Below, one piece after another: positions 54,389-64,000 of a DNA stretch of 64,000 nt; within the stretch, counting starts at the first letter, position 1, and each line of letters opens with the position of its first letter. Both the position numbers and the translations under genes were made by a program. Origin of the DNA: Xenopus tropicalis (lineage: Eukaryota > Chordata > Amphibia > Anura > Pipidae); contig NC_030684.2 of NCBI RefSeq assembly GCF_000004195.4, positions 65,283,892-65,347,891 of the forward strand. Reading direction: 5' to 3'. Below the pieces are notes generated by a model. The model made no database searches, was not told where the DNA came from, and saw only the letters and a program-made list of their open reading frames with translations.

Positions 54389-55998
54389 GTACTGATTTAC
54401 TAGCATAAAGTGCCAATTTCCCGGTTGCCCCTATTTTGCGGCAAAGCACAAGGCAGCGGTTTATTTAACACCTGCCTTGGCCAGGTGATAAGTACAGAGC
54501 TCCCTTAGTGTGACTACAGCCCCTGCATGTGCCTAATGTTGTGACAATTGAATGTATAAGGGTTTGACCATGTTCCACCAGTGCACTGTACCCCATCTTC
54601 CATGGACTAAGTTGTATTCAATTACCTGCATTTTATTAAACAGGGCAAATTTCTGCACCTTGGGCTGGAATTCCACAAAATAATGCTGCATTGCAATAAA
54701 TAGCTAATTGCACCGATTCTTTGCTATTCTTTAGAAGATGAGCCCTTGTGTGTGTATGTGTAGTGTTATTGGTTGCAAATTAATATAATGAAATAGTATA
54801 AATAATAAATAAATGATCTGTGATTATTTTAAGATATAATAATCTGCATGATTTCTAATATAGGAGGGCGTGGACAAGGAAAGTCTAATTCACTGGGGGA
54901 TGCCAATTTGTGGCATGCCTAGAGATAGAAATTATTAGCTTTATTTCCCAGGCCAAAAGTTCTCTTCTCTTCCACATTAAAAAATTCACCAGCCTGGGGA
55001 TCGTGCTATCAAAATGTCTTTCTGCCACCTTACCCTTGTACCCCAACAGATCAATATCAAGTTAAAACTGTTAATATTTATTATAGGATAGTGAATGTAA
55101 TTTTTTTAAACTAAACTGAAGCACAAAACTTACTTACTCTACTTGCTTACTCTGGATATTTGCTGGGTATATTACACATTTTGCAATACTTGTTATACAT
55201 TGTAAGAGCAGTGCAGGTCACTATAACTGACCCAATGAATGGCCTCTGTATGAACAATACACACTGTGGCCTAATTATTTATAATGACTTGTCTGTTTCT
55301 AATGTTAAAGAATGGTGGGCAGAGTGAAATCAATGGCTGGGTAACTTAAGCCTTCTGAGTTTCTGGAGAACTAATGATCCTGTTAGTCTCCTACTCTTGC
55401 CCTTGTAACCCAATCTATCGTGCCTTCTTGAAAATTCCCAGATTACTTAATGCCCATCTATTTCCATATCTTTAACTAATTTAATACATTTAGAGTTATT
55501 GCATTCTTATTATTACACTGTTTATAAAAACATGTTTCTCAGAAACAGAACAAAAGAAACTTGTACTTGTTTCTTATACTTATTCCTAGCCTAATTTTAT
55601 TCCTATGACCACAGATAATGGTATTATTTATTATATCCTTTCTTATCCAAAGTTATTTTTTCTGACTTCACAGGAAATGTAACAGAAAGAGAAAATCGTG
55701 CAATCAACCACACCAGAAAATCTCAGCTACAGTAAACTCTTTGGTACCTCAAATTGCAATATTATCAGGTTGGAATAGGGAATAAACTCATTTATTTAAA
55801 TTGTTACCATAGTACACCAGGTGTTGACTTGGCTAAAGAGTTATTTGTCTATACTAACAGTTGTGTCTCTATAGTAAATTAATTTATTTTTAAGGAATTC
55901 ATAAATTTGTAGGACAAATTGCAAATAACTTAAGATCCCTAAGATACTTGGCAAATTATGAGAACAGTTTTTTGTTTGTTTTTAATATGTTATTTTCT
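54389..55998. other. no gene seen
   Basis: About 1.6 kb of unassigned sequence. Confidence 0.4.
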
Positions 55999-56426
55999 TT
56001 AAAGGAGAGCTCTGAGCAGCTGTTGAGAAGCTAAGCTTAGGGGTCATCAGAAATTATCAAGCAAAGAAAATTATGTTTGTCTGTCATATAAGCTGATCCT
56101 AATGGGCTGATGATTAAAGTCTGATGCTAATAGCCCTGGATTTAGGGGTGGCATACTGTAATCGCTTGTGTTAATTACTAATCAGCCTTTTATTGTGACA
56201 TTTATATGCTATATATACAGTATATTGTGATTCAGCCCCTAAACTCAGTAAGTGACAGCAGCACAGTGCATGTGCAGTGAATCAGCAAAAAAGAAGCTGA
56301 GGAGCCACTGAGAGCATCTTTGGGGGACATCTTCATTGCTAAAGGGCTGTGGATGGCTTGGGCTGGTATAGAAGCCCAAAACATAATATGCAACATTTCT
56401 AGCCTACGTCTTTAGTTCTCCTTTAA
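55999..56426. mobile_element. T2/Kolobok-type MITE, TTAAAGGAG...CTCCTTTAA family
   Basis: TTAA on both sides (55999-56002 and 56423-56426). The left end TTAAAGGAGAGC mirrors the right end AGTTCTCCTTTAA. Interior blocks AAATTATCAAGCA, TATACAGTATATTGTG and GAAGCCCAAAACATAAT match 22225-22668. Confidence 0.85.
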
Positions 56427-58598
56427 GGCAAATTCAAAGTCACCATATGATAGTTTCTTAACTGGCATTTAATTGTACATAAATTATATGGTGCAATCAT
56501 ATTACTGCTGTATTTGTTTATGTCTTTTCTTTACTGCACATTCAGTAGTTTCTTGATCGGAAATGTTGATCAATTCTAAAATTGATTATTTTCACCATTC
56601 TCACTAAGCTCTATATTTGTCTTGTCTATGTCTAAAATAAAAAGCACTGTCAGGATTAATATGGGGTGACAAAATGAGAGAGAGAAACAAAACAACCCTT
56701 TCTTTTCAATTTACTGGCAATTATGTCTCCTATGGAAAACGACTTAAGGAGTGCAAAAAATTGTGTAATAAAGGGTGTTAACATTGCCTACTGAATAGAA
56801 CTTGTGTTCATCTAGTGTTTAGACCAGTCCTGTCTGCCCCAGTAACCTAAGGGTAATAACCTTAGAATTCAGCAGGGTTGTGCAAGGTCTGAATTGTTTG
56901 CTCAGGTCATTTACTGTAGGACTTAGGACTGACAAGATCACCAAGGTAACCATGGGAATTAATGATCAGACTTTCTGCTTTTTCTGTCTATGTCCTTCAT
57001 TTGACCTGCCCAAAATCGCATATTAAATACTCTCTTTGGGCAAAAACAACATTGCATTGTGTAGGACACCAATGGGCCAGTTATACAAAAATACAGTTTT
57101 ATGGACCAGACATTATTAAAATGATGACAAGACTTATACAAAGAAGTCTTTTGCACATTTAAAGAATATAAGAATCCCTTGGAGGGGTGTAACCAGCCTG
57201 TGAGCCCCCAGATGGATAGGCATCCTGTATGTATTTGATGGAAGTCTATAAAGCACAGTAAGGGTGGCTTTTTTCATGGAAAAAAAAAATTAAATTTTTT
57301 TTTGTGATTATGTGACAAAACTGCGACAAATCCAAAAGCAAAAATATGCAGTTTAAACCTGACGCTTGCATTTGTTGGTTTTCACATTTTTCAGCACTTT
57401 TTCATTTGGGATCTTTTTATTTGCACATTCATTCAAATGAATTTAGTGTTGGTTTCAAAAACCTCTAAAACCACAAAAATGAGAATGTTGAAAAATCTCT
57501 CCACAGACTTTTGGTCTTGGCTAGCAGTGCTGACCTTCTGGGTGTTTTGTGCCCTACACCATGCTTGCAAATATGTGCTTTATTATAATATCAATATCAC
57601 TCCCAGAAAACATACAGGCAGATTAATTTGCTACTGAAGAAATTCACCTTAGTGAATAAATGTTATAGAGACATAAGACCAGCTGGCATCTGGCCCCCCT
57701 GTGAAAAATTTTTAAGAGGGGTCCGGCACACATCTGCTCAGTCCTCCAACCTGTATCCCGCCCACCCATGTCCTGGCCACCCAATACCTGCCCGTCTATC
57801 CGTGTCCCTGCTGTGTGTCTTGGAAGGGGGCATTTTTAAAAAAAAAATTTAATTCACTTCTTCACTAAGGTTATGTCACTGCATAAGACTGTAAGTTCCG
57901 CATGGGCAGAGACAAATAGAATCTCTGTAAAGTGTTGCATAAACATATTGGCATTATATGAATAAAACACAGTACTACTTTCATTAATATTCTAATCTAA
58001 CATTTTAAATTATGTGGGATTTTACTTTTATCAACTTGTTTTTTAAAGTATTTCACACTAAGTAAAGCATTGCCTTGTCCTAACTCAACCATCATGCTCA
58101 ATTTTTATTATTATCATTATGCCAAGGCTAAATGAATAGTGGCATTGCCTTATCAGTTGGCTGTAGAATGCAATTAGCACACAACATAAAATGAATAAGA
58201 ACAGAACCGTACAGAGGCATCTGCCCAGGATTCCGGTGAGACATAGAGACCCATTCATGCTCGGATATGGTTAAAGCATCATGAGAAAGCTGACAATCCA
58301 ATTACTCCACTATCGTTTCCCAAATAATCATAATCTGTAACAAATAAGCAAACTGGTTAAAACCAACTTTCCAAGAGAAAGAAAGTTCTCAAGTACTAAT
58401 TATTTCATGGTGAGCAATTGAAAAGTTTATTATAGAGCGTTTTTTATATGCTTGGATTTTCCTTTGATTGAATTCGGAAAACATATCTGAAATAGTTAGG
58501 GAACATAAAGCATTGTAACATCAGTTCATTACATGTACAGAATGACCATTAACTTGGGTTTTTATCAAATATGTAGCCTGTGTGAATTTGTTTTTACA

Positions 58599-58610
<12 letters not shown>
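56427..58610. other. no gene seen
   Basis: About 2.2 kb, unassigned. 57252-57505 is an AT-rich repeat ending in TTGAAAAATCTCTCC; 57885-57965 (CATGGGCAGAGACAAATAG) resembles the tail at 19705. Confidence 0.4.
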
Positions 58611-58663
<53 letters not shown>

Positions 58664-58672
58664 TATATATAT
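58611..58672. repeat. (TA)n microsatellite
   Basis: About 25 perfect TA units, then CAG and five more. Confidence 0.97.
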
Positions 58673-59873
58673 AATGGGGAAAGGAAAGGGAGAACAAGAA
58701 TAAACAATAGGGAATGGTGCCTAATAGCGATATTAGGCACAGAGCCTTAATGTCTTAATAGGAATTAAAATGAGAGCCAGGAAAGGTCATGCCTTGATGA
58801 TAAATAAATACCATACTGTACATTACACAGAAGCTGAACGGGTGAGCAATTGCCTTTGGCAAAACATGCCCATAGTTGAGTTGTGAATAAATTGCGCATA
58901 GCTGTTCCCATGAAGATAATATATCATTAAAGTGATGCTAATGTGTAACCATCCCAACAATACAAAGATTGTGAGCTTACCACGAATTCTGCCTGCTTAG
59001 CTCCAGGGGAACACTATACACCCCAGACCTTGCATGACAAGCGCCATGCAGCTAATTTAATTGTACAATAAGAAGAAAGAAGTAAACAAGTCATACTGGG
59101 ATACAATTTAGCAAAATGTAAGAATAATATTTTTAATTCTGCAAGTGATATTGTTCATTAAATAGTCATTATACTGCAAATTTTAACTGAGGATAGTGTC
59201 TCTGGGTGACCTGCTTTAGAGCTGTAGTCCACTGGCATATTAGTCATTCTAATATAGGCACAAAGAACAAATAACAAAGATAAAAAAAATTGCATTTTGT
59301 ATATATTTTTTGGTTGTTATTTACCATATTCTTTGGACACTAGTTTTGTTTCTTCCTAGGAAGGAGTTAAGATACTTAAAGTTTAACCACTTAGAGTTTG
59401 CCCTGCACTCCCTTTGCAAATGAAAGTCTGGCATACCTTGTGATCCTTCATCACATTTCCTGCAATCAGTCTGTTATCAGTGTTGCAACTTCTGAGCCAA
59501 CTGTGAATAGTTAGGTCACAAATTAGTATGGGTATAATGTTAAAATGGAAACGCTTGATTTTCCATGCGGTGTGGCTGTAAAGTACAACTAGGCTCTGTA
59601 CAGAGTAGGTAATGAATTTAAAGAAAGCTATTTTGTCCTACTGAAGGGATTTCTTTGTGTGATAGTCCTGTGCTTGGCACAAATTGAAATTAGAAAGATA
59701 ACTGTGAAGTTTAAAACAGCAACCATCCATTATATGAATCATGCATGATGCACCTCTATCAAAAAATGACAGTCCTTGCATCAGTAATCAATCCTTTCCT
59801 CAGCACTCTGCTGTCTGTGAGTGCTGTCTTTATTCAGAAAAAAAGTCACATTAAAAAAAAAAAGTAACCATAT
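58673..59873. other. no gene seen
   Basis: Unassigned AT-rich sequence. Confidence 0.4.
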
Positions 59874-60098
59874 CATACCTCCCAACTGTCCCGATTTTCG
59901 TGGGACAGTCCCTCAACCCGCAGTCCAAGATTCTTTCTGAAAAGTCCCTCATTTCCCTTTGATCTCCTGCACTGAAAATTAAAAAAGAAACAAATTTAAT
60001 TAAAAAGTAGCTTTTGGCAGAGAGCCCAGAGAGTTAACAAGCCACACCTGCACTGATATACAAGTGTAACTAATAAGCTAAACAGGTCTTTTGGGGGA

Positions 60099-60426
60099 AC
60101 TGAGACTTGCAGCTTAAGACTATTGCCACACGAGGCGTAGGGTGGATATTTTCAGCAAGTGGAAAAGCGCTTGCTGAAAATTCGCCCTACGCCTCCTACA
60201 TGTGCCTGCAACCGAATGAATGAGATACACTCGGGTGCAGGCACATTATCTTGCGTTTTCATGCGTATATCAGCTACATGTGCCTGCACCCGAGCGTATC
60301 TCATTCATTCGGGTGCAGGCACATGTAGGAGGCGTAGGGCGGAATTTTCAGCAAGCGCTTTTCCACTTGCTGAAAATATCCACCCTACGCCTCGTGTGGC
60401 AATAGCCTTAAGCTGCAAGTCTCAGT
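60099..60426. repeat. 328-bp near-perfect palindrome (MITE plus inverted flank)
   Basis: The outermost ACTGAGACTTGCAGCTTAAG (60099-60118) is the exact inverse of 60407-60426. Inside are GCCACACGAGGCGTAGGGTG and its mirror CACCCTACGCCTCGTGTGGC, then mirrored ACATGTGCCTGCA and TGAATGAGATAC blocks, with a small centre near 60262. Each arm is about 150 bp with only a handful of mismatches. The frame at 60159-60440 is generated by this palindrome and is not a gene. Confidence 0.92.
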
Positions 60427-60528
60427 GCATGCACATGTAGGAGGCATAGGGCAGAATTTTCAGCAGGCGCTTTTTCCGCTTGCAGAAAATATCCGCCCTA
60501 CGCCTTGTGTGGCATTAGCCTAAAGGGC
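60427..60528. repeat. second half-copy of the palindromic MITE
   Basis: ACATGTAGGAGGCATAGGGC, GAATTTTCAGCAGGCGC and CCGCCCTACGCCTTGTGTGG repeat the right arm at 60320-60411 in direct orientation. It ends GGCATTAGCC-TAAAGG, where the host element resumes (GGGCAATTTCAG). Confidence 0.85.
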
Positions 60529-60828
60529 AATTTCAGCTTTTTTAACAAAACTGTAATAACACAGAAAACATGACCCCAAAATCCCCAGAAATGTGTTCAA
60601 ACTTTAAATAACCTGCCAAATTTAGTCAAATGGGAGTGGTATTTAGGGGGGGTGGTTGCAAAAATGGGCGTGGTCAAACCATTTTTACTGCGCTAAGTGC
60701 TCCATTTCTTTGTGTCCCTCTTTCCATTCTAAAAATGTTGGGAGGTATGCTATATATTGTGGTGAATTAGCATTAGTAAATAAGAGTTGTTTTTGAAGAA
60801 TTATTCTGCAGACATAGTAACAACACTA

Positions 60829-61056
60829 GACTGTAACAGATGGCACCCAAATCCAGCAATTGTGCTAAATAACTTTCTTGTTTATTGAGATCTCTGCACC
60901 TGATGTTTCGGGGAATGCTCCCCCTTCCTCACCTGAGGTGCACACAACCTCATCGGGCGAACATTGCTCTAAACATAGTGTGCAGAGATAACCAAGAACA
61001 AGATAAACAAGAAAGTATTTAGCACTATTGCTGGATTTGAGCGCCATCTGTTACGG
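60829..61056. mobile_element. inverted pair of PLE terminal pieces
   Basis: 60835-60899 (AACAGATGGCACCCAAATCC, GTGCTAAATA, CTTTCTTGTTTAT, CTCTGCAC) is repeated inverted at about 60980-61056 (GTGCAGAGATAACC, TTTAGCAC, GGATTTGAGCGCCATCTGTT). The second piece has an extra CTTGTTCTTGG block. They enclose a hammerhead-like motif on the minus strand. Confidence 0.7.
60896..60941 (-). ncRNA. hammerhead-like motif with 3-nt insertion
   Basis: Minus strand: GCACCT (60941-60936), C-AGG-TGAGGA, a stem AGGGG...CCCC, GAAAC (60909-60905), ATC (60904-60902), AGGTGC (60901-60896). Stem I pairs perfectly over 6 bp (GCACCU/AGGUGC), and GAAAC and stem II are kept. The CUGANGA box appears as CUGAGGA with AGG inserted after its C. 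The cleavage triplet is AUC, a NUH that could derive from GUC. The insertion should disrupt the core, so activity is unlikely. Confidence 0.6.
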
Positions 61057-61240
61057 TCTAATGTTACTATGTATTGGACTCCAGGGCAACAGAGCTTACA
61101 GATATGAGCACTGCTTTGATATTTTAACATTTTTACACAGGATTGGGAAGTATTCTCTACAGTTATCCTGCAGACATGCCTAAGAATATTCTTTTTTCGG
61201 ATTTTTATTAAAGAGTAATAGAGGAAAGAGATTCTCAAGT
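61057..61240. other. no gene seen
   Basis: Short unassigned stretch. Confidence 0.3.
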
Positions 61241-61527
61241 TATCTGGAAACCTGTTATCCAGAAAGCTTAAAATTACAGGAAGGCCATCTCTTACAGAAT
61301 TCATTTTAATCAAATAATTCACATTTTGATTTACTTTACTGTAATAATAATACAGTACTTTGTATCTGATGCTAAATAGATATAATAAATCCTTATTGGA
61401 GGTAAAACAAATCTTTGGGGTTTATTTAATGTTTCAATAATTTTTTTAGCAGACTTAAGGTATGGTGACCCAAATTACAGAAAGCTCCCGGTCCCGAGCA
61501 TTCTGGATGACAGGTCCCATAGCTGTA
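61241..61527 (+). mobile_element. MITE-like repeat, CAGGTATGGGA-terminus family, copy 5
   Basis: TCTGGAAACCTGTTATCCAG, GGCCATCTCTTACAG, CTTATTGGAGG, CATTCTGGATGACAGGTCCC and ATAGCTGTA: the same order and the same orientation as the four other copies. Confidence 0.8.
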
Positions 61528-62932
61528 TGTCTTTTTTATTAGACATATGATGAACGTCTTGACTCACTATAAGATATTTGGTAGAATAATCGCAGGTATG
61601 TATTTGGATTTGTCTGTACATACACACTTTTCATTATAGTTATATACAGGGTCAGCATGCATTATGCCACCTGTGTAAATAGCATGTATACTGTAACTAG
61701 ACACAACTTTATAGTACACAACTATTATTCACAATCCAGCAAGGTAGTGTTGTCTTGTGAACAAAAGTGTTTGTATGCCTTTATTTAAAGTAACAGTTCT
61801 ATTCTCTTTGCTTCAAGGTCATTATTCTAAAAAACCACCTGACTTTCTACTGTTTAAATTAAGAAAATGATGTTTGTATTATAGGAGCTATTGCCTATAA
61901 AGCCTCATTGACTCTCCCCATCAGCTGATATGGACAACAAACAGCCATACAGTAATTTTTATAACTAATGAGGTAATCTTAAGAGGTTCACATAACAACA
62001 CCCTGCAGATGGAAATGAACTTACATTTGGTTTGTTTTATTCATTTTCTTTTTCTCTCCCTCATTCTTATTCTAAAATGCTGCTTTATTTCTATGGTGAG
62101 AGGACCTGGCAAATATACTATTTTCAACTTTTAACTGGTTATAGAGCAAAGGGCTAATTGTTTCTTATAAGCAATTTCATGTTAGTTGAGTCTGGGCCTG
62201 CAGTCTCTGTTATTAGGCCCATGACTGCTCACCTTTATTATCCAGATAACACACATACTGATGAATAGGTTTCAGGGAAACTTAGGAACATATATAATGA
62301 AACTACATATTATCTTTCAATATACTAAAGGTATAAAATAATACTATTAGCAAGCTGGAGTAATGTATACATAAACACACCTACCATAAATATATAAGTG
62401 CACTGTAAAGTTTATAGAAGACACGTCCTCATAATAGAGAAATTAATAATAAAATGTAAAGGGTCTGTTTGATACAAATGCATATATAAAGAAACCCTTA
62501 ATCAGCCTTTTACTTTCTTGCTCTGTAAACCCAGACTTTCCTGAATTCGCCTAGAAGGAATATGCCATCACCAGACACCCTGTTATTTGTCCATCCCTGT
62601 CTATTACTTTCAATCTTTGAACTTTTAGCACTGCAGTTTTTTTTCATTTGTACAAAGGCTGTGTGAGCAAAGGAGAAACTTTAGTGACTACATTTGTAAC
62701 CCCATGGTGGTATATGATTGCCTCAAATAAACATTGATCCATTCTCCCAGGCAATATTCAGCTGCTTTCATGACATTGAATAAATTGCATTTTCTGTGTT
62801 TTGGTACAAAAACAATGACCCCTGTTTGGAAGACCCCCCCCCCCTCCCCCGTAACAGTTTCTAGTATGAAAAGCACCCTGTGCTAGTCATACTTTTTGTC
62901 CTGCCCCCCTTATCATGGGCCATTGGCTGCAG
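61528..62932. other. no gene seen; ends in a possible splice acceptor
   Basis: Unassigned AT-rich sequence. The last 50 bases (62885-62932) contain a pyrimidine run ACTTTTTGTCCTGCCCCCCTT and no AG between it and the CTGCAG at 62932, as expected before an exon. Confidence 0.35.
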
Positions 62933-63139
62933 AGCCAGACAACTGATGGGAAGTCTGAAATTCAGTATATAGCCACCAGTCACACTGACAGCTTCATCCA
63001 GTATCAGCATCAGCAGTCTTGGAAGTGGAACTGTAACTCTCTAAAATTACTGTTAGAAGATCCTGGGTCAAGTCAGATGCTCTATAACAGTGAAGAAGAG
63101 TGTCATGAATTAGGAAACTCAGAAGTGCCAAACTGTCAG
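62933..63139 (+). CDS. candidate internal exon of an unidentified host gene
   Basis: The stretch between the CTGCAG at 62932 and the donor CAG/GTAATT at 63140 is 207 bp, exactly 69 codons, and open in the frame that makes it phase 0-0. It reads SQTTDGKSEIQYIATSHTDS at the start and NSEEECHELGNSEVPNCQ at the end: polar, rich in Ser, Gln and Glu, with LKLLLEDPGSSQML in the middle, the kind of composition seen in disordered parts of regulatory proteins. I do not recognise the family. The frame continues to a TAA soon after the donor, so it is either an internal exon or chance. No other exon of the same gene was found in the window. Confidence 0.35.
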
Positions 63140-64000
63140 GTAATTTTGAAATAACTTGCTTTGTTCATATTTAATTTGGTTGAACTTATTTCAATAGTGA
63201 TGGAACACACTTACTTTCATTGCTTTTCTTTTTCAGTTGTTTTTATTGAAGTTTTGTAATAAACATGCAGTTACATTGCTGAATGGCAGTAAAGGCATGT
63301 TTTTTGCTAAAGGGAATACGTGTTTGTAAATAAATAACAAAGATGAACTCTAATTTGTATATGGATTTTAAACAATAAAAACTATGTAAGCTTTTTTTAC
63401 CAGACCCGAGGATACCTTAATGCCTGTATGCCTCAGAAATGTCAGCTTTAATAAAGTCTTTTTTACTTTTGAAAAATCCTGAGTGCCGTAGATTTGTCTG
63501 CAGTTGATAATATATTGTCAATATGCTGGGAGGTAGCTAGTCCTGTCTGGTAAGCACAAGGTGTACGTTTTGATGCTGTGTGAAGTGTTTTTGTATAGAT
63601 AGCGTTTCTCATGGTATGATTAGATGAGGTAAGTCTTGTGATAACTTTTTATTGCACTAGTATAGTTTGGGTAACAGGATATTCATGTGTCAGTATGCAA
63701 AGATTTTTGCAAATTTCAATAGCTGCAGCAGAATATTTATTTTTGAAGAACTAAAACTGCTCCCATTTATCTCACTAACATGAAGGTAATGTAAGGATAA
63801 AGAGGCTAATATATGACCAAAAGTAACCAACAGAGGAAACAAGAGGCGGGTGCTCTCTTCTAGTTAATCTAAGTACCAACCCAACCCAATCCGGAGACCT
63901 AATTCTGTGCTTGTAATGTTCATTTCCTATATTTTACTACCTCTATAACTGAGGATTTGCTACTATATTTATAGGAAGCATAACTTGGCATAGGTTACAG
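63140..64000. other. no gene seen (possible intron)
   Basis: It begins GTAATTTTG. No second exon, repeat boundary or polyadenylation context was recognised. Confidence 0.35.

Larger units (their letters stand above)
59874..60749. mobile_element. hAT-like non-autonomous element, CATACCTCCCAAC termini, with nested palindrome
   Basis: The left CATACCTCCCAAC is the inverse of the right GTTGGGAGGTATG, with related blocks inside (GGGACAGTCCCT / GTGTCCCTCTTTCC). The arms of this element are 59874-60115 and about 60529-60749; a palindromic insertion fills the middle. No good 8-bp duplication is found, so the hAT call is tentative. Confidence 0.65.

Noticed and set aside
60159..60440. 93-codon frame with repeated Cys-containing blocks (PTCACN, ATCACTRAYLIHSGAG)
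   Set aside because: It is produced by the palindromic repeat reading itself in both arms.
1..64000. CRISPR array, rRNA, tRNA or bacterial-type operon
   Set aside because: No regular short repeats with unique spacers, no rRNA blocks and no tRNA-like box A/box B pairs with a cloverleaf were recognised; sequence character is vertebrate nuclear.

Overview
The window looks like a gene-poor, transposon-rich stretch of a vertebrate nuclear genome, most probably a pipid frog (Xenopus). The evidence is the repeat set: many TTAA-flanked T2/Kolobok-type MITEs starting TTAAAGG, a repeat with termini like CAGGTATGGGACC, MITEs full of GCGACTTTTTCG, CR1-type LINEs ending in (TAACTATG)n, a Tc1-type transposon, a chromodomain Gypsy element and Penelope-like (PLE) remnants. 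I cannot tell X. laevis from X. tropicalis. No rRNA, tRNA, CRISPR array or bacterial-type operon was seen. The only host-gene candidate is one possible internal exon at 62933-63139.

Layout. 1-14 kb holds MITEs, a 40-bp minisatellite (4781), a minus-strand CR1 tail (6706), an unidentified decayed Cys/His-rich coding remnant (8130-8665) and a 562-bp MITE (10596). 14.2-17.4 kb is a nearly complete CR1 copy with two frameshifts. 18-24.3 kb has PLE remnants (18340; 19926-21133 with a GIY-YIG-like domain), a MITE inside that PLE, and T2 elements that themselves carry insertions. 25.8-31 kb has a repeat split by a T2 MITE, a hAT-type MITE with a perfect 8-bp target duplication (29472) and two PLE tails, one holding a hammerhead ribozyme motif with a complete consensus core (30242-30280). 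31-40 kb is mostly unassigned, plus a CR1 tail, a 280-bp GATA tract and two T2 MITEs.

40.4-50.6 kb is a transposon nest. A CR1 copy with an uninterrupted 1007-codon ORF2 (40482-43505) has a 1620-bp Tc1-type transposon (43535-45154) in its 3' UTR. Immediately downstream is a minus-strand chromodomain Gypsy retrotransposon (45292-50272), broken by frameshifts, stops, an internal deletion and a T2 MITE at a TTAA. 50.6-64 kb has more T2, hAT and CR1 pieces, a hAT-like element whose interior carries a 328-bp palindrome with an inverted copy of its own flank (60099-60528), an inverted PLE pair with another hammerhead-like motif, and the candidate exon.

Functional reading: apart from the possible exon, everything recognised is mobile-element biology. 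The elements best preserved by eye are the CR1 ORF2, the Tc1 transposase (one stop codon) and the hammerhead at 30242-30280. All family calls rest on reading motifs and comparing copies inside this window; no database was searched.
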